Shown here piece after piece: positions 20,710 through 31,124 of a DNA stretch of 64,000 nucleotides. Below the pieces are notes generated by a model. That model was not told where the DNA came from, made no database searches, and worked only from the letters and a program-made list of their open reading frames with translations. This stretch comes from Cryptomeria japonica (taxonomy: Eukaryota; Streptophyta; Pinopsida; Cupressales; Cupressaceae): contig NC_081410.1 of the NCBI RefSeq assembly GCF_030272615.1, forward strand, positions 501,728,442-501,792,441, in the 5' to 3' direction. A program made the translations under genes and the position numbers. Position 1 is the stretch's first letter, and every line of letters begins with the position of its first letter.

Positions 20710-23700
20710 TAACAACTTGAGGAGATCCAACGTCTACTAACTATTGCAGGAAGGACAATCCTAAACTTGATGGAACCGACTATGGCATATGAAAGATCAT
20801 AATGGAGACACATCTAAAATGCATTGGAAAGGACATCTGGGATGTTACAAAGAATGACTATACAACTCCTACAACCAGTCAGCCTAATCCAGCTACCTTA
20901 GGAAAAGATGAAGAAAATGATTGCAAAGCAAGAGAAGCACTTTTGAGTGCATTAACAGATCAGTAAATCATGAGATTATCAGATAGGTCTACTACTAAAG
21001 CTATTTGGGATCATTTGGAAACATTGAATGAAGGAGATTCCACAGTTAAATTGCAAAACTTGAAAGCTTCTGGGTCAGGTATGAAAATCTGAAAATGGAA
21101 GAAGATGAAAGGATTTCTGCTTTTATGGAAAGAGTAAATGAAATTGTTCTGGGTATTAAATGTTATGGAGGAACCTTAAGTGAAGATGAAATTATTTCAA
21201 AAGTTTTAAGAGGATTGCCACCAACATATAAAATGAAAGTTACTACTATAAATAAGTTGAGAACAATGCCTAATACATCAATAACTAGGGATACATTGAT
21301 TGGAAAACTTTCAGCCTTTAAAATTGAGGAATTTGGTCCTGTTGCTACTATAAAGACAGATTTAGCTTTTAAGACATCAACATCATTTGCACCATCTTTT
21401 GACAAATCTGATTGGAAAGCCTTTTATGCAAAAGAACTTGAGGAAAGCAAGAGAGAAAATGAAGAACTTGAGGAACTTGAAGCACTATTTGCAAGGAAAA
21501 TGCCTAAAGGTCTAGTTGGAAGTAAGTATGAAGGTAAAGCACCCTTTAAATGTTTTAACTATAACAAGATTGGCCATATGGCTTCAAGATGCCTTGATAG
21601 ACATGCTAGACTAAGAGAAGAAACTAGAAGAACATATAAGCCTAACCTTGAATATCAGAGATACAGATTTAAGAAGAATAAAGATAAATTTTGTTATCTT
21701 GCTGATGAAGGAGTCACCGATGAAGATCTGATAGACAATGGATGGGTTTTTGTTGCTATAATAGAAGATCAACCGACACCTACCGTTCAACCGGTAGAAC
21801 AGGCCCTGGCAGCTAAAGTTGAAGTTAAGGATGAATGGATCATTGATTCAGGATGTTCACATCATATGACTGGTGATAAAGGTAAATTCTTGAACTTTCA
21901 GGAATATAATGGAGGTCTGGTAAAATTTGGAAATGATAAAGCTTGTTTGATCAAAGGAAAAGGCACTATATCTCTTGATGGTAAGCATAATACTGACAAT
22001 GTTTACTATGTAGAAGGTTTAAAGCATAATCTTTTGAGTGGGTCAATTAGTTGCAAAAGGATCTCTGTTACAATTCAAGAATGGTAAATGCAAAATTATG
22101 AACAAAACTGGTTTGGAAATTGCAACCGGTAATCAAACTAGAGGTAATATCTTTCATTTGAATATCAATGAAAAGACATGCTTGATTGCACATATTGATG
22201 AAAGTTGGCTATGGCATAAGAGACTCTGTCATGTAAATTTTGATTGCATGGTAAAAATTAGTACCACTAAGGCAGTTAGAGATTTACCTAAGATTGTCAA
22301 GCCTCACAATCCGGTATGTAAGGAATGTCAATTTGGAAAACAAGTTAGAGCATCTTTTAAAATTATTCCAGAAAAATCCAATAATGCTCTTGACTTAATT
22401 CACACCGATTTATGTGGTCCAACTAGAACTAAAATCTTACAAGGTGATAGATATTTATGCTAATCATTGATGACTATTCTAGAATGTGTTGGGTTACTTT
22501 TCTCGGAGAAAAATCAGAAGCACTTGGGAAGTTCAAACTATTCAAAGCAATGGCAGAGAATGAAACCAGTAAGAAAATCAAATATTTGAGATCAGATCAA
22601 GGAGGTGAATTCACATCTAAAGAATTTAATATTTTCTATGAAGTGAATGGAATCCAAAGACAGTTATTAGCACCCCGGACACCACAACAGAATGGAGTTA
22701 GAAAAACAAAACTATCTTGGATGTAGCTAGAAGTATGTTATCTGAAGAAAATCTACCACATGTATATTGGAGAGAGGCAGTAAGCACAATGGTTTATACA
22801 TTCAACAAAATTCATATCAAAGGAGAAACCGGTAAGACCCCTCATGAACTATGGTTTGGTATTACTCCTACTTTTAAATATTTCAGAATATTTGGAAGCA
22901 AATGCTATATTAGAAGAGATTTGTATATTGGCAAATTTGATCCTAGAAGTGATGAAAGAATATTTCTTGGTTATTCACCTAAGAGCAAGGCATATAGCTA
23001 CTTTAACAAGAGATTGCAAAAAATTATTGAGAGTACAAATGTGAAGATTGATGAACAGTCTAGAGGAATTTCAAGGTATATAGACTCTGAACCAGCAACA
23101 GAGATACTGACAAATGAACCTACATTGAATCCATCGGTACAGAATAAAGATCCAGTTACACCGGTATCATCTAAAAATTCCACTGTAACTGAGGAACAAC
23201 ATCAAATGAAGACACCCCGGTATGTAAGACTGAATCACTCTGAAAATCAGATAATTGGGAACAAGTATCAAGGAGTTATGACAAGAGGAAGACTAACAAA
23301 TGAAGATGTATGTCTTATTTTTCAAATTGTACCATCATCAATTAATGAGGCATGTGAAGATAAACACTGGATAAAAGCTATGGAAGAGGAACTAGAACAA
23401 ATTGAGAAGAATAACACATGGACATTAGTTCCCCGGCCTAAAGACAAAAATGTGATTAGAACAAAATGGGTATTCAGAAATAAACTTAATGAAGATGGTA
23501 AGGTAATCAGAAATAAATCAAGATTAGTGTGTAAGGGATATTCTCAGAAAGAAGGAATTGATTATAATGAAACCTTTGCACCGGTAGCTAGAATTAAGGC
23601 AGTTAGATTATTCTTGGCTTTTGCAGCACACAAGAACTACAAAGTATATCAAATGGATATTAAATGTGTATTTTTGAATGGAGATCTTGAAGAAGAAGTT

Positions 23701-24653
23701 TACATTGAGCAGCCTGATGGATTTTTTTTAACAGATAATAAAGATATGGTTTGCAGGTTAAGGAAACCTTTGTATGGGTTGAAGCAAGCTCCAAGAGCTT
23801 GGTATGCTAGATTGGATCAATATCTTTTGAAGATTGGTTTTTCTAAAGGTAACGCTAACAACAACTTATACTATAAAGTGACTAATGATGACATTTTGGT
23901 TATAGAAGTTTTTGTTGATGATATAATCTTTGGAGGAGAAGATGAATGATGTCAAGACTTTTCTATTGAAATGCAACATGAATTTGAAATGTCTATGATT
24001 GGAGAGATAAATTTTTTTTTAGGATCGTAGATTTCACAAACTGATAAAGGTATATTCTTAAGTTAAACCAAGTACTTGAAGAAGTTACTAAAGAATTTTG
24101 GGATGGAGAACTCTAAACCGGTAAACACACCTATGACTACAAATGACAAATTATCACTAAGGGACGAATCTACACCTGTTAATTCGACTAGGTACAAATC
24201 TATGATAGGAGGCCTACTGTATTTGACTCAAACAAGACCTGATATTATGAATACAGTATGTATTGTTTCAAGATTTCAGAGTAATCCTAGAGAAAATCAT
24301 AAATCAACAGTAAAAAGGATTTTCCGATACTTACAAGGTAAAACAAATCTTGGCTTATGGTATCCTAGAGATGAAAACTTTGAATTATGTGCATACACAG
24401 ATGCAAATTGGGCAGGAGATGTGGATGACAGAAAAAGCACCACCGGCAGAACATTTTTTCTTGGAAGAAGATTAATTTCTTGGTTGAGTAAGAAACAAAG
24501 TTGTACATCTTTATCAACAACAAAATCAGAATATGTTGCAACAGCAACTAACTGTACACAGGTATTATGGCTTAAGTAAATGTTGAAGGACATAAAGGTA
24601 AAATGCAAGAACCTATAACTATCTATTGTGACAACACTGCAACAATTGATATA
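20710..24653 (+). pseudogene. Copia A gag-pol, up to the RNase H interruption
   Basis: Domains in order. UBN2-type gag (about 20740-21410). A knuckle at 21551-21592 whose second Cys is Tyr (CFNYNKIGHMASRC). Aspartic protease with WIIDSGCSHH (D-S-G at 21845-21853). GAG-pre-integrase (LWHKRLCHVNF, about 22211-22243, then CKECQFGK). Integrase core (HTDLCGP near 22403, YLRSDQGGEF near 22589). RT ([31 protein letters not shown] and the FVDD active site at 23911-23922). RNase H (TRPDI, YTDANWAGD, DRKSTTG, 24076-24579). Stops in early gag, frameshifts near 21070, 22060, 22455 and 22715, and stops at 23949 and 24579 inactivate it. Confidence 0.9.
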
Positions 24654-24678
24654 TGGGTAAGTGCACAAAGATGGTGGT
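24654..24678 (+). repeat. Left terminal inverted repeat
   Basis: 25 bp, perfect match to the reverse complement of 29461-29485. An imperfect extension includes a GTGGACAC block (about 24696-24703) mirrored by GTGTCCA near 29445-29451. Confidence 0.85.
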
Positions 24679-25506
24679 AAAAAAGGGGGGTATAAGTGGA
24701 CACTTTTTTTCTGAAATCATGTGAACCTAAACTTTGAGGAAAAATTTGAAAGTCATCCACTCAAGATATGAAGATAATCAAAGATTAAATATTGTAGTAC
24801 TTTGAATCTAGTTTCCAAACTGCTAAACTTATTCAAAATTGGATAAGATTAAGGGGGTCAAATCCTTCACACACAAAAAATAGACCTTGATTTTTTCAGA
24901 AAAAACATAACATAGTGTCTGACGTGCGCATCAAAAAAGTCATATTTAGATTTAGTATTTTGACAAATCCTTTGACAAAAAGATAGTTAAGAGTGAGCAC
25001 TAGAAGATGTGTATTTTTTTGTAATTTTTTGTTTACTATTTTTTTTTTTATGATTTTTTCGATCAAGAACATCCTGAAAATTAGGTACCTGTTCGTGCGT
25101 GAAGCATAAGTTGCACTAAAAAAATCGAAAATGTAAATTTTTCAAGTTCACTACAATAATATATAATTTTTTTTAAATTTGGATAATTATATCAAAAGTT
25201 ATTAAAAAAATGGTACACCTATGTTTGTCACAACTATGGAGACACTGGTAAAAGAAATTCAATAATAATATGTTATTGTTGTTCAAATTTTTAAAAAATT
25301 ATATGGTTAGAAAGCTCAAAAGATGGGTGAAAATATGGTGGAAATTTTAGAAATACCCACTTGATGATGTGTAAACCTGATGATGACAAAGTCGAGAAAC
25401 CAAGTTGATAAAATAAAAATGCCAAAAAGGAGGGAAATGGAGGGAAATCAAACTCCCAAACTGTAGCTTTGTCATCCAGGCCTATTTCCAAACCTAAACA
25501 GACAAA
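24679..25506. other. Unique-looking left arm of the TIR element
   Basis: AT-rich, no supportable frame and no match elsewhere in the window that I can see. It is the longest non-repetitive stretch of the element, so it is the best probe for related copies. Confidence 0.5.
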
Positions 25507-25640
25507 AGCACGTATGGGGTACCTATGGTATAAAAAGTGCGTACGAGGTACTTATGGTGTAAGAAGCGCGTACGTTCTATCTTAACTATAAAAGCGCGTA
25601 CGCGCTATTTTTACTATAAATAGCGCATACGGGCTAAGTT
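25507..25640. repeat. CGTACG minisatellite, left arm
   Basis: Five 28-29-bp units start at 25507, 25536, 25565, 25593 and 25622. Each opens with a variant of AGCGCGTACG and continues with a TA-rich tail (e.g. CTATTTTTACTATAAAT). One unit holds the perfect palindrome GCGCGTACGCGC. Confidence 0.8.
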
Positions 25641-25659
25641 TGTTCAAATTTTGGGAGTG

Positions 25660-25823
25660 TGTATAATATGTTATTGTATATATATATAATATGTGTATAT
25701 ACATATAATATATAATTTATATATAATATAAAAAATATATATATATAATATTTATATATATATGTATATAATAATATATAATATATTAAATATATATACA
25801 CATATGTGTGTATGTATGTGTAT
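25660..25823. repeat. AT-rich dinucleotide tract, left arm
   Basis: Mostly (TA)n with ATATGTGTATAC interruptions, passing into TATGTATGTG. Its mirror position in the right arm holds the AT-rich hairpin at 29141-29191. Confidence 0.85.
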
Positions 25824-25912
25824 TCTCTCCCTCTCTCCCCCTCTAAAGCGTGTACAAGGTGCCTCTCTCTCTCTCTCCCTCCCCCCCTCTCTCTCTCTCC
25901 CTCCCCCCCCTC

Positions 25913-25943
<31 letters not shown>

Positions 25944-26013
25944 TCCCTCTCTTTTCCTCTCCCTCTCTCCCTCCCTCAATACCCTCTCTTTTCCTCTCCC
26001 TCCAATACATTTT
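25824..26013. repeat. Homopyrimidine (CT/CCCT) tract, left arm
   Basis: About 190 bp, almost pure C and T on the + strand, interrupted by a short AAAGCGTGTACAAGGTG segment (25845-25861) and CAATA. Open frames on either strand here are products of low complexity. Confidence 0.9.
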
Positions 26014-26164
26014 CTTTTTGTTTGCATATACATAAGGTGATAAGAAGACTGACAAGGTGGTCAGTTTTTTTTTTTTTTAAAGAAGATAGGATATACAGTA
26101 GAACATTTGAAGAAAATGAACGTATTGGTTTCTTTGGATTGTGTGGATGTATTGGTTGGATAAT

Positions 26165-27975
26165 ATTTATGGGTTGTATGGTGTACTAAGGGGTCATATG
26201 GTATATTATGGCCCCTTCGGTGTCGTTATGGGTTATATGGTGTTCTATGATCCCTTAGGACACCATATGACCCCTTAGGACTCCATATGGTGTCGTTACG
26301 GGTCATATGGTATTCTATGACCCCTTAGGATACCATATGATCCCTTACATGTCATTAGAGGTCATATTGTTTCCTAAGAGGTCATATGGTGTCCTATGAC
26401 CCCTTAGGACACCATATGACCCCTTAACACAGCATACGACCCATAATGACACCATATGGTGTCCTAAGGGGTCATACAATGCCATATGACCCCTCATGAC
26501 ACCATACAACCCATCACAACACCATATGGTGTCCTAAAGGGTCATTTGGTGTTTTATGACCCCTTAAGACACTATTTGGCATCATTATACGTCCTATAGT
26601 GTGCTAAGGGATCATATAGTGTCTTATGACCCCTTAGGATACCATATGACCCATTAGATGTTGTTAGGGGTCGTATTGTGTTCTAAGGGTCATATGGTGT
26701 CCTATGACCCATTAGGATACCATATGGTATCGTTATGTGTCGTATGTTGTCGTATGACCCCTAGGACACCTTATGACCACTTAGGACACCATATGTTGTC
26801 ATTAGGGGTCATATGGTGTCCTAAGGGGTCATATGGTCTCCTACGATCCCTTAGGACACTATTTGACCCCTTAGGACTCCATATGGTGTCATTATGGGTC
26901 GTATGGTGTCCTAAAAGGTCATTTAGTGTTTTATGATCCCTTAGGACACCATTTGGTGTCATTATGGGTTTTATGGTGTGCTAAGGGGTCATATGGTGTC
27001 TTATGACCCCTTAGGACTCCATATGACCTCTTACATGTCATTATGGGTCATATGGTGTCCTAACGGGTTATATGGTGTTCTATAATCCCTTAGGACACCA
27101 TATGATACCTTAGGACTCCATATGGTGTCATTATGGGTCGTATGGTGTCCTAAAGGGTCATATGGTATTCTATGACCTCCTAAGACACCATATGATCCCT
27201 TAGGTGTCATTAGAGGTCATATTATTTCCTAAGAGGTGATCTGGTGTCCTATGATCCCTTAGGACACCATATGACCCCTTAAGACACCATACAACTCTTA
27301 ACAACATCATATGGTGTCCTAAGGGGTCATAGGATGTCATATGACCCCTTAGGATACCATACGAACCATAACACTACCATATGGTGCCCAAAAGGGTCAT
27401 ATGGTGTTCTATGACCCCTTAGGACACTATTTGGCATCATTATAGGTCCTATGGTATTCTAAGGGATCATATAGTGTCCTATGACCCCTTAGATGTTGTT
27501 AGGGGTCGTATTGCATTCTAAGGGTCATATGGTGTCCAATGACCCATTGGACACCATATGGTATCGTTATGTGTCTTATGGTGTCGTATGACCCCTAGGA
27601 CACCTTATGACCACTTAGGACACCATATGGTGTCATTAGGGGTCATATGGTGTCCTAAGGGGTCATATGGTCTCCTACAACCCCTTAGGACATTATATGA
27701 CCCCTTAGGACTCCATATGGCATTGTTATTAGTCGTATGGTGTCCTAAGAAGTCATATAGTGTTTTATGACCCCTTACAATACCAATTGGTGTCATTATG
27801 GGTTGTATGGTGTGTTAAGGGGTCATATGGTGTCATATGACCCCTTAAAACTCCATATGACCTCTTATGTGTTGTTATGGGTCATATGGTGTCCTAAGGA
27901 GTCACATGGTGTCCTATGACCCCTTAGGACACATGCATGGATCCCTAGGATACCATATGACCCTTGAGAATACCT
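26165..27975. repeat. Palindromic-unit satellite array with a higher-order repeat of about 0.8 kb
   Basis: Units of about 20-22 bp of the form GGTCATATGGTGTCCTAAGG occur in both orientations (reverse complement CCTTAGGACACCATATGACC), often adjacent, so single strands can fold repeatedly. A higher-order period is visible: CATATGGTATCGTTATGTGT at 26721 recurs at 27555, exactly 834 bp on, and a GGGTT..TATGGTGTG marker recurs at 26171, 26966 and 27800 (795 and 834 bp). About two full higher-order copies and a partial third are present. Open frames of 63-92 codons in the array are copies of each other and reflect the repeat, not genes. Confidence 0.9.
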
Positions 27976-27983
27976 TTTGACCC

Positions 27984-28430
27984 TAGAGAGGAAGAGAGGG
28001 GGAGGAGAGGGAGGCAATGGGAGAGAGATACACCTAAGAGCAGAGGAGAGTGAGATAGAGACTGAGAGGGAGAGACAAGAGATAAATGTGAGAGAGAGAG
28101 GGGGGGGGGAGGTATAGAGAGATCGAAGAGGTGGATAGAGGGATTGGGAGAGAAAGAGAGACCTAAGAGGTGAAGGGAGGAAAGGTGAGAGAGAGAGAAA
28201 GAGAGGGTGAGAGATAGAGATATTCTGAGTGAGAGGGAGGAAGGGGTGGAAGGATATTACAAGAGACTATAGAGAGAGAGGTGCAAAGAGAGGGAGAGAG
28301 GGAGAGAGTGAGAAAGAGAGGTAATGAGAAAGGGAGAGAGGGAGCGAGAGTGGAGAGGGAGAGGATGAGAGAGAGACACCTGAGAGAAGGAGTGAGTGAG
28401 ATAGAGAGAACGGGGATGAGAGGGAGAGAC

Positions 28431-28465
<35 letters not shown>

Positions 28466-29013
28466 AAGTGAAAAATAGAAAGGGAGGTGGGGAGGTAGGG
28501 AGAGAGTGGGAAAGAGATACACTTGACAGAGGAGGAGAGTGAGATAGAGAGATAGAGGAAGATAGGGAGAGAGACTTAAGAGAGAAAGAATGGGAGAGAG
28601 AGAGAGAGACTTGATAGAAGAGGAGAGAGAGATAGATAAAGGTTGATATCTAGAGATGTGATAGAGAGAAGGAGAGAGACTTGAGAGAAAGAGAAATGGA
28701 GTGAGAGGGGGAGAGAGAAAGAGAGTTAGAGGGAAAGAAATACTTGACAAAGGAAGAGAAAGGGAGGGGGAGGGAGAGGGAGATAATGAGAGAGAGAGAC
28801 ACTTAAGAGAGGGGGAGAGAGTGAGAGATAGAGATATTTGAGAGAGGGAGAGAAAGAGAGGGATATATGAAAGAGAGAAAGAGGGTGAGGGAGATGAGAA
28901 AGAGACGGAGAGATACCCGAGAGAGGGAAGAAAGTAGAGAGGGAGATGCCTAAGAGACAAAAAGGTAGGGGTTAAGGAAGAGAGAGGGGGAATGTAGGGA
29001 AGAGATGAGAGAC
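27984..29013. repeat. Homopurine (GA) tract, right arm
   Basis: About 1 kb, almost entirely G and A on the + strand, with recurring punctuation such as GACACCT, GACTTGAGAG and ATACACTTGA every 50-110 bp, so it has a loose minisatellite structure. It is the complement type of the left CT tract. A 305-codon minus-strand frame (Ser/Leu/Pro) is an artefact of composition. Confidence 0.9.
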
Positions 29014-29140
29014 ATAATGTTGATATGAGCATGCTGATTACTAAAATTTGACTAAGTCTAAAATTTATAAGAATACTCAAAAAACTAGAACCTGCATGAT
29101 AACTCTTAGAGATTTGGAACCACTCTCAAACATCCTGACA

Positions 29141-29191
29141 ATATATACATAAAATATAACTTAAAGTATATGTTATATTTTATGTATATAT
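29141..29191. repeat. Perfect 20-bp AT-rich hairpin
   Basis: ATATATACATAAAATATAAC (29141-29160) and its exact reverse complement (29172-29191) flank an 11-nt loop. It occupies the position mirrored by the AT tract of the left arm. Confidence 0.9.
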
Positions 29192-29246
29192 CTCACTGAA
29201 AAACCTAATGGAATGTAAGTGAATTGCATTTTATTGACTGATAGAA

Positions 29247-29345
29247 CTGCGTATGCGGTTAGTATGCTTTAAATCATGTACATGGTTAGTATTCTTTAAA
29301 CCACATACGCGGTTAGTATGATTCAAACCGCGCACGTAGTTTAGC
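29247..29345. repeat. CGTATGCG minisatellite, right arm
   Basis: Three to four units of 27-28 bp start at 29247, 29275, 29302 and 29329. Each has a GCGTATGCGG-like head and a TTAGTATGCTTTAAAC-like tail. A single ACGCGTACGAGG follows at 29374-29385. Unit length and CG core resemble the left-arm minisatellite in mirrored position. Confidence 0.75.
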
Positions 29346-29460
29346 TTTGGTTAGGCTCGACAAAACGAGCCTAAACGCGTACGAGGATCTTTAAATTTGA
29401 AATACACCATGCGCGTTTTGGTGTTTTTCATGTTTTTTTTTTGGTGTGTCCATTTTTCTG

Positions 29461-29485
29461 ACCACCATCTTTGTGCACTTACCCA
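29461..29485 (-). repeat. Right terminal inverted repeat
   Basis: Exact reverse complement of 24654-24678. The interrupted RNase H frame of Copia A resumes immediately after the TA at 29486-29487. Confidence 0.85.
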
Positions 29486-29697
29486 TATCTAAGAATCTGG
29501 TACTACATTCTAAAACTAAACATGTTTCTATCAAATTGAATTTTCTGAAAGAGAATGTTGAAGCAAAAGAAGTAAAACTGGTTTATGTGAATACTAAAGA
29601 GTAGATTGTAGATATTTTCACTAAGCCTTTGCCTAAGGAGACGTTTGAATATCTTAGAGACCAGCTTGGGGTCATACCCCCACCGGTAGAGACTTAG
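29486..29697 (+). pseudogene. Copia A RNase H, C-terminal remainder
   Basis: The frame resumes with SKNLVLHSKTKHV and runs to FTKPLPKETFEYLRDQLGV, the conserved end of copia RNase H; one TAG lies inside (about 29602). The stop is at about 29695-29697. A PPT-like motif (TTTGGCATTTGATGTCAAAG then GGGGAGAG) follows at 29842-29868, about 215 bp before the PPT next to the LTR. Confidence 0.85.
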
Positions 29698-30057
29698 ACA
29701 GTTGATGATTGTCATCAACCGGCAGAACTAACAAAGAAATCTTTTACTTCGACTTTGATGAGGAGAGCTACTCCTCAGGGGGAGTAGTTGGCATACTGAA
29801 TTCGTTGGTATTTTGTATTTGAATCTTGATTTTGTATTGGCTTTGGCATTTGATGTCAAAGGGGGAGAGATTGATATGAAAAAACAAATGTTGGAAAAAC
29901 ACAAGGAAAACACATGTTACTCTCAAGGGGAGAGATTGTTACTTTGGAGAGATTGATTATGAATTTTGATTTCTGGTTATGATCTCTTTTGGGAGATTAT
30001 TGGTTTATTGGTATTTGGCATTTCTATTTTGGCACTTTGATGGTTTTTCCATCTTGT

Positions 30058-30084
30058 GTTGCCATCAATGCCAAATGGGGAGAT
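30058..30084 (+). promoter_or_regulatory. Copia A polypurine tract
   Basis: GTTGCCATCAATGCCAAATG then GGGAGAT directly precedes the LTR. The same 5' sequence precedes the N1 and N2 PPTs. Confidence 0.85.
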
Positions 30085-31119
30085 TGTTGGTATTTTGGTA
30101 TGGTTTTGTCATTGATGTCAACACCTATCAACACTTATCAACTCTGGCACCTTGGAGGATCAGCAATGTTCACCGACAAGTAAGTGACTTATGCACAGTC
30201 ACCTATATCTAGTACACCAACACTTGTAATGATATGGAAAACATCTAGTTATGTCGAAGATATTGTTTGGACACTTTGTCTAGGAGACTTGTTCATTGGC
30301 ATATTTGTATTTGCATATTTGTTGTTACCGACAAATAGGTCCAAGTTATGCACTGGAAGACTTATCTATTCTAGATCAACATGACACGCTTTGGAGATGA
30401 TTTTGTTGTTATTGTAAATGCATTAAGCCGACATGTTGAATCGAATATTGCATCGGTTATTGATCTACATGTAATTGTTTTATTGTAATATCTTTTAGAG
30501 CCGACCTACTAAAATTGGTCTTAGGTTATGGTATATATGTAAGATCTTATTTGTAAGATTGATATGCGATAGGGATAAGGAATTGTAAGAAGGTATATGC
30601 GAGAATAAGCAGAGCTATAAACGTAGACATCATTTGAAGGTGAAGCAAGGTTTTTCTACAGACAATCAAAACTACACCGGTACTGAATCCAACATATGAA
30701 GATGCTATTTTGAGCAGTACATTCTTATTGGATTTAACCATCCAATTGTAGTCAGTGTGACTCCTATTTGTGTTTGAGTAGTGAGCTCTAGGCGCTTGGC
30801 CTTTCTACATGTGCAGACCCCATTTGTATACACATACTATCTGCAGTAGTATCATCTGATTGTGGGTAAGGTTTCCCATCATGGTTTTTCCTCTTACAGG
30901 GTTTCCACGTACAAATATTGGTGTTGTGTGTTGTGGATGTTATTGTCTTTCTGTTTCATGCATTAATCTTTACCGATACTGTAATTAACTAATAAACTAT
31001 CTACCAGCATAAAGTTTTGTTTACCGGTATTAAGCATTTAGGTTGGTTAAGTTGTTTTTGGTTTGACTTTATTTGACGCCTGATTCACCCCCCCTCTCAA
31101 TTGTCTCTAGGACCTAACA
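30085..31119 (+). repeat. Copia A 3' LTR
   Basis: TGTTGGTATTTTGG..GGACCTAACA, 1,035 bp, collinear with 19617-20672 but with scattered substitutions and small indels (for example the segment after TCTAGTACAC). The divergence argues for an old insertion. Confidence 0.9.
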
Positions 31120-31124
31120 CGCAG

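Larger units (their letters stand above)
24654..29485. mobile_element. 4.8-kb TIR element with mirror-image repeat architecture
   Basis: A perfect 25-bp inverted repeat bounds it: left 24654-24678 starts TGGGTAAGTGCACAAAGATG, right 29461-29485 is its reverse complement. Similarity then weakens over about 25-45 bp more. It interrupts the RNase H of Copia A; removing it rejoins the frame across ATT GAT ATA TCT AAG. The TSD is TA (24652-24653, 29486-29487), or up to 4 bp of AT because the target is palindromic. From outside to centre both arms hold the same order: CG-rich minisatellite, AT-rich tract, CT (left) or GA (right) tract, then a shared central array of palindromic units. I find no transposase frame, so it is non-autonomous. 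Confidence 0.75.
19617..31119 (+). mobile_element. Copia A: complete but decayed Ty1/copia element, split by a TIR element
   Basis: LTRs 19617-20672 and 30085-31119 are flanked by CGCGG (19612-19616) and CGCAG (31120-31124), a TSD with one mismatch. PBS ATTGGTATCAGAGCTT is at 20673-20688 and PPT AAATGGGGAGAT at 30073-30084. Internal order is gag, protease, integrase, RT, RNase H, the Ty1/copia order. A 4.8-kb insertion (24654-29485) sits in RNase H. Several frameshifts make it inactive. Confidence 0.9.

Noticed and set aside
25752-26189. Several 60-127-codon frames on both strands
   Set aside because: They translate the CT/GA tract (Ser-Leu-Pro or Arg-Glu repeats) and overlap each other.
26658-27796. 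Frames of 63-92 codons that resemble each other
   Set aside because: The similarity comes from the 834-bp higher-order repeat, and both strands are open because the units are palindromic.
26165-27975. CRISPR-like array of palindromic repeats
   Set aside because: There are no unique spacers between units and the context is a plant retroelement nest; it is a satellite.
28163-29080. A 305-codon minus-strand open frame rich in Ser, Leu and Pro
   Set aside because: It is the complement of a GA-rich low-complexity tract; long frames are expected there and no domain is visible.
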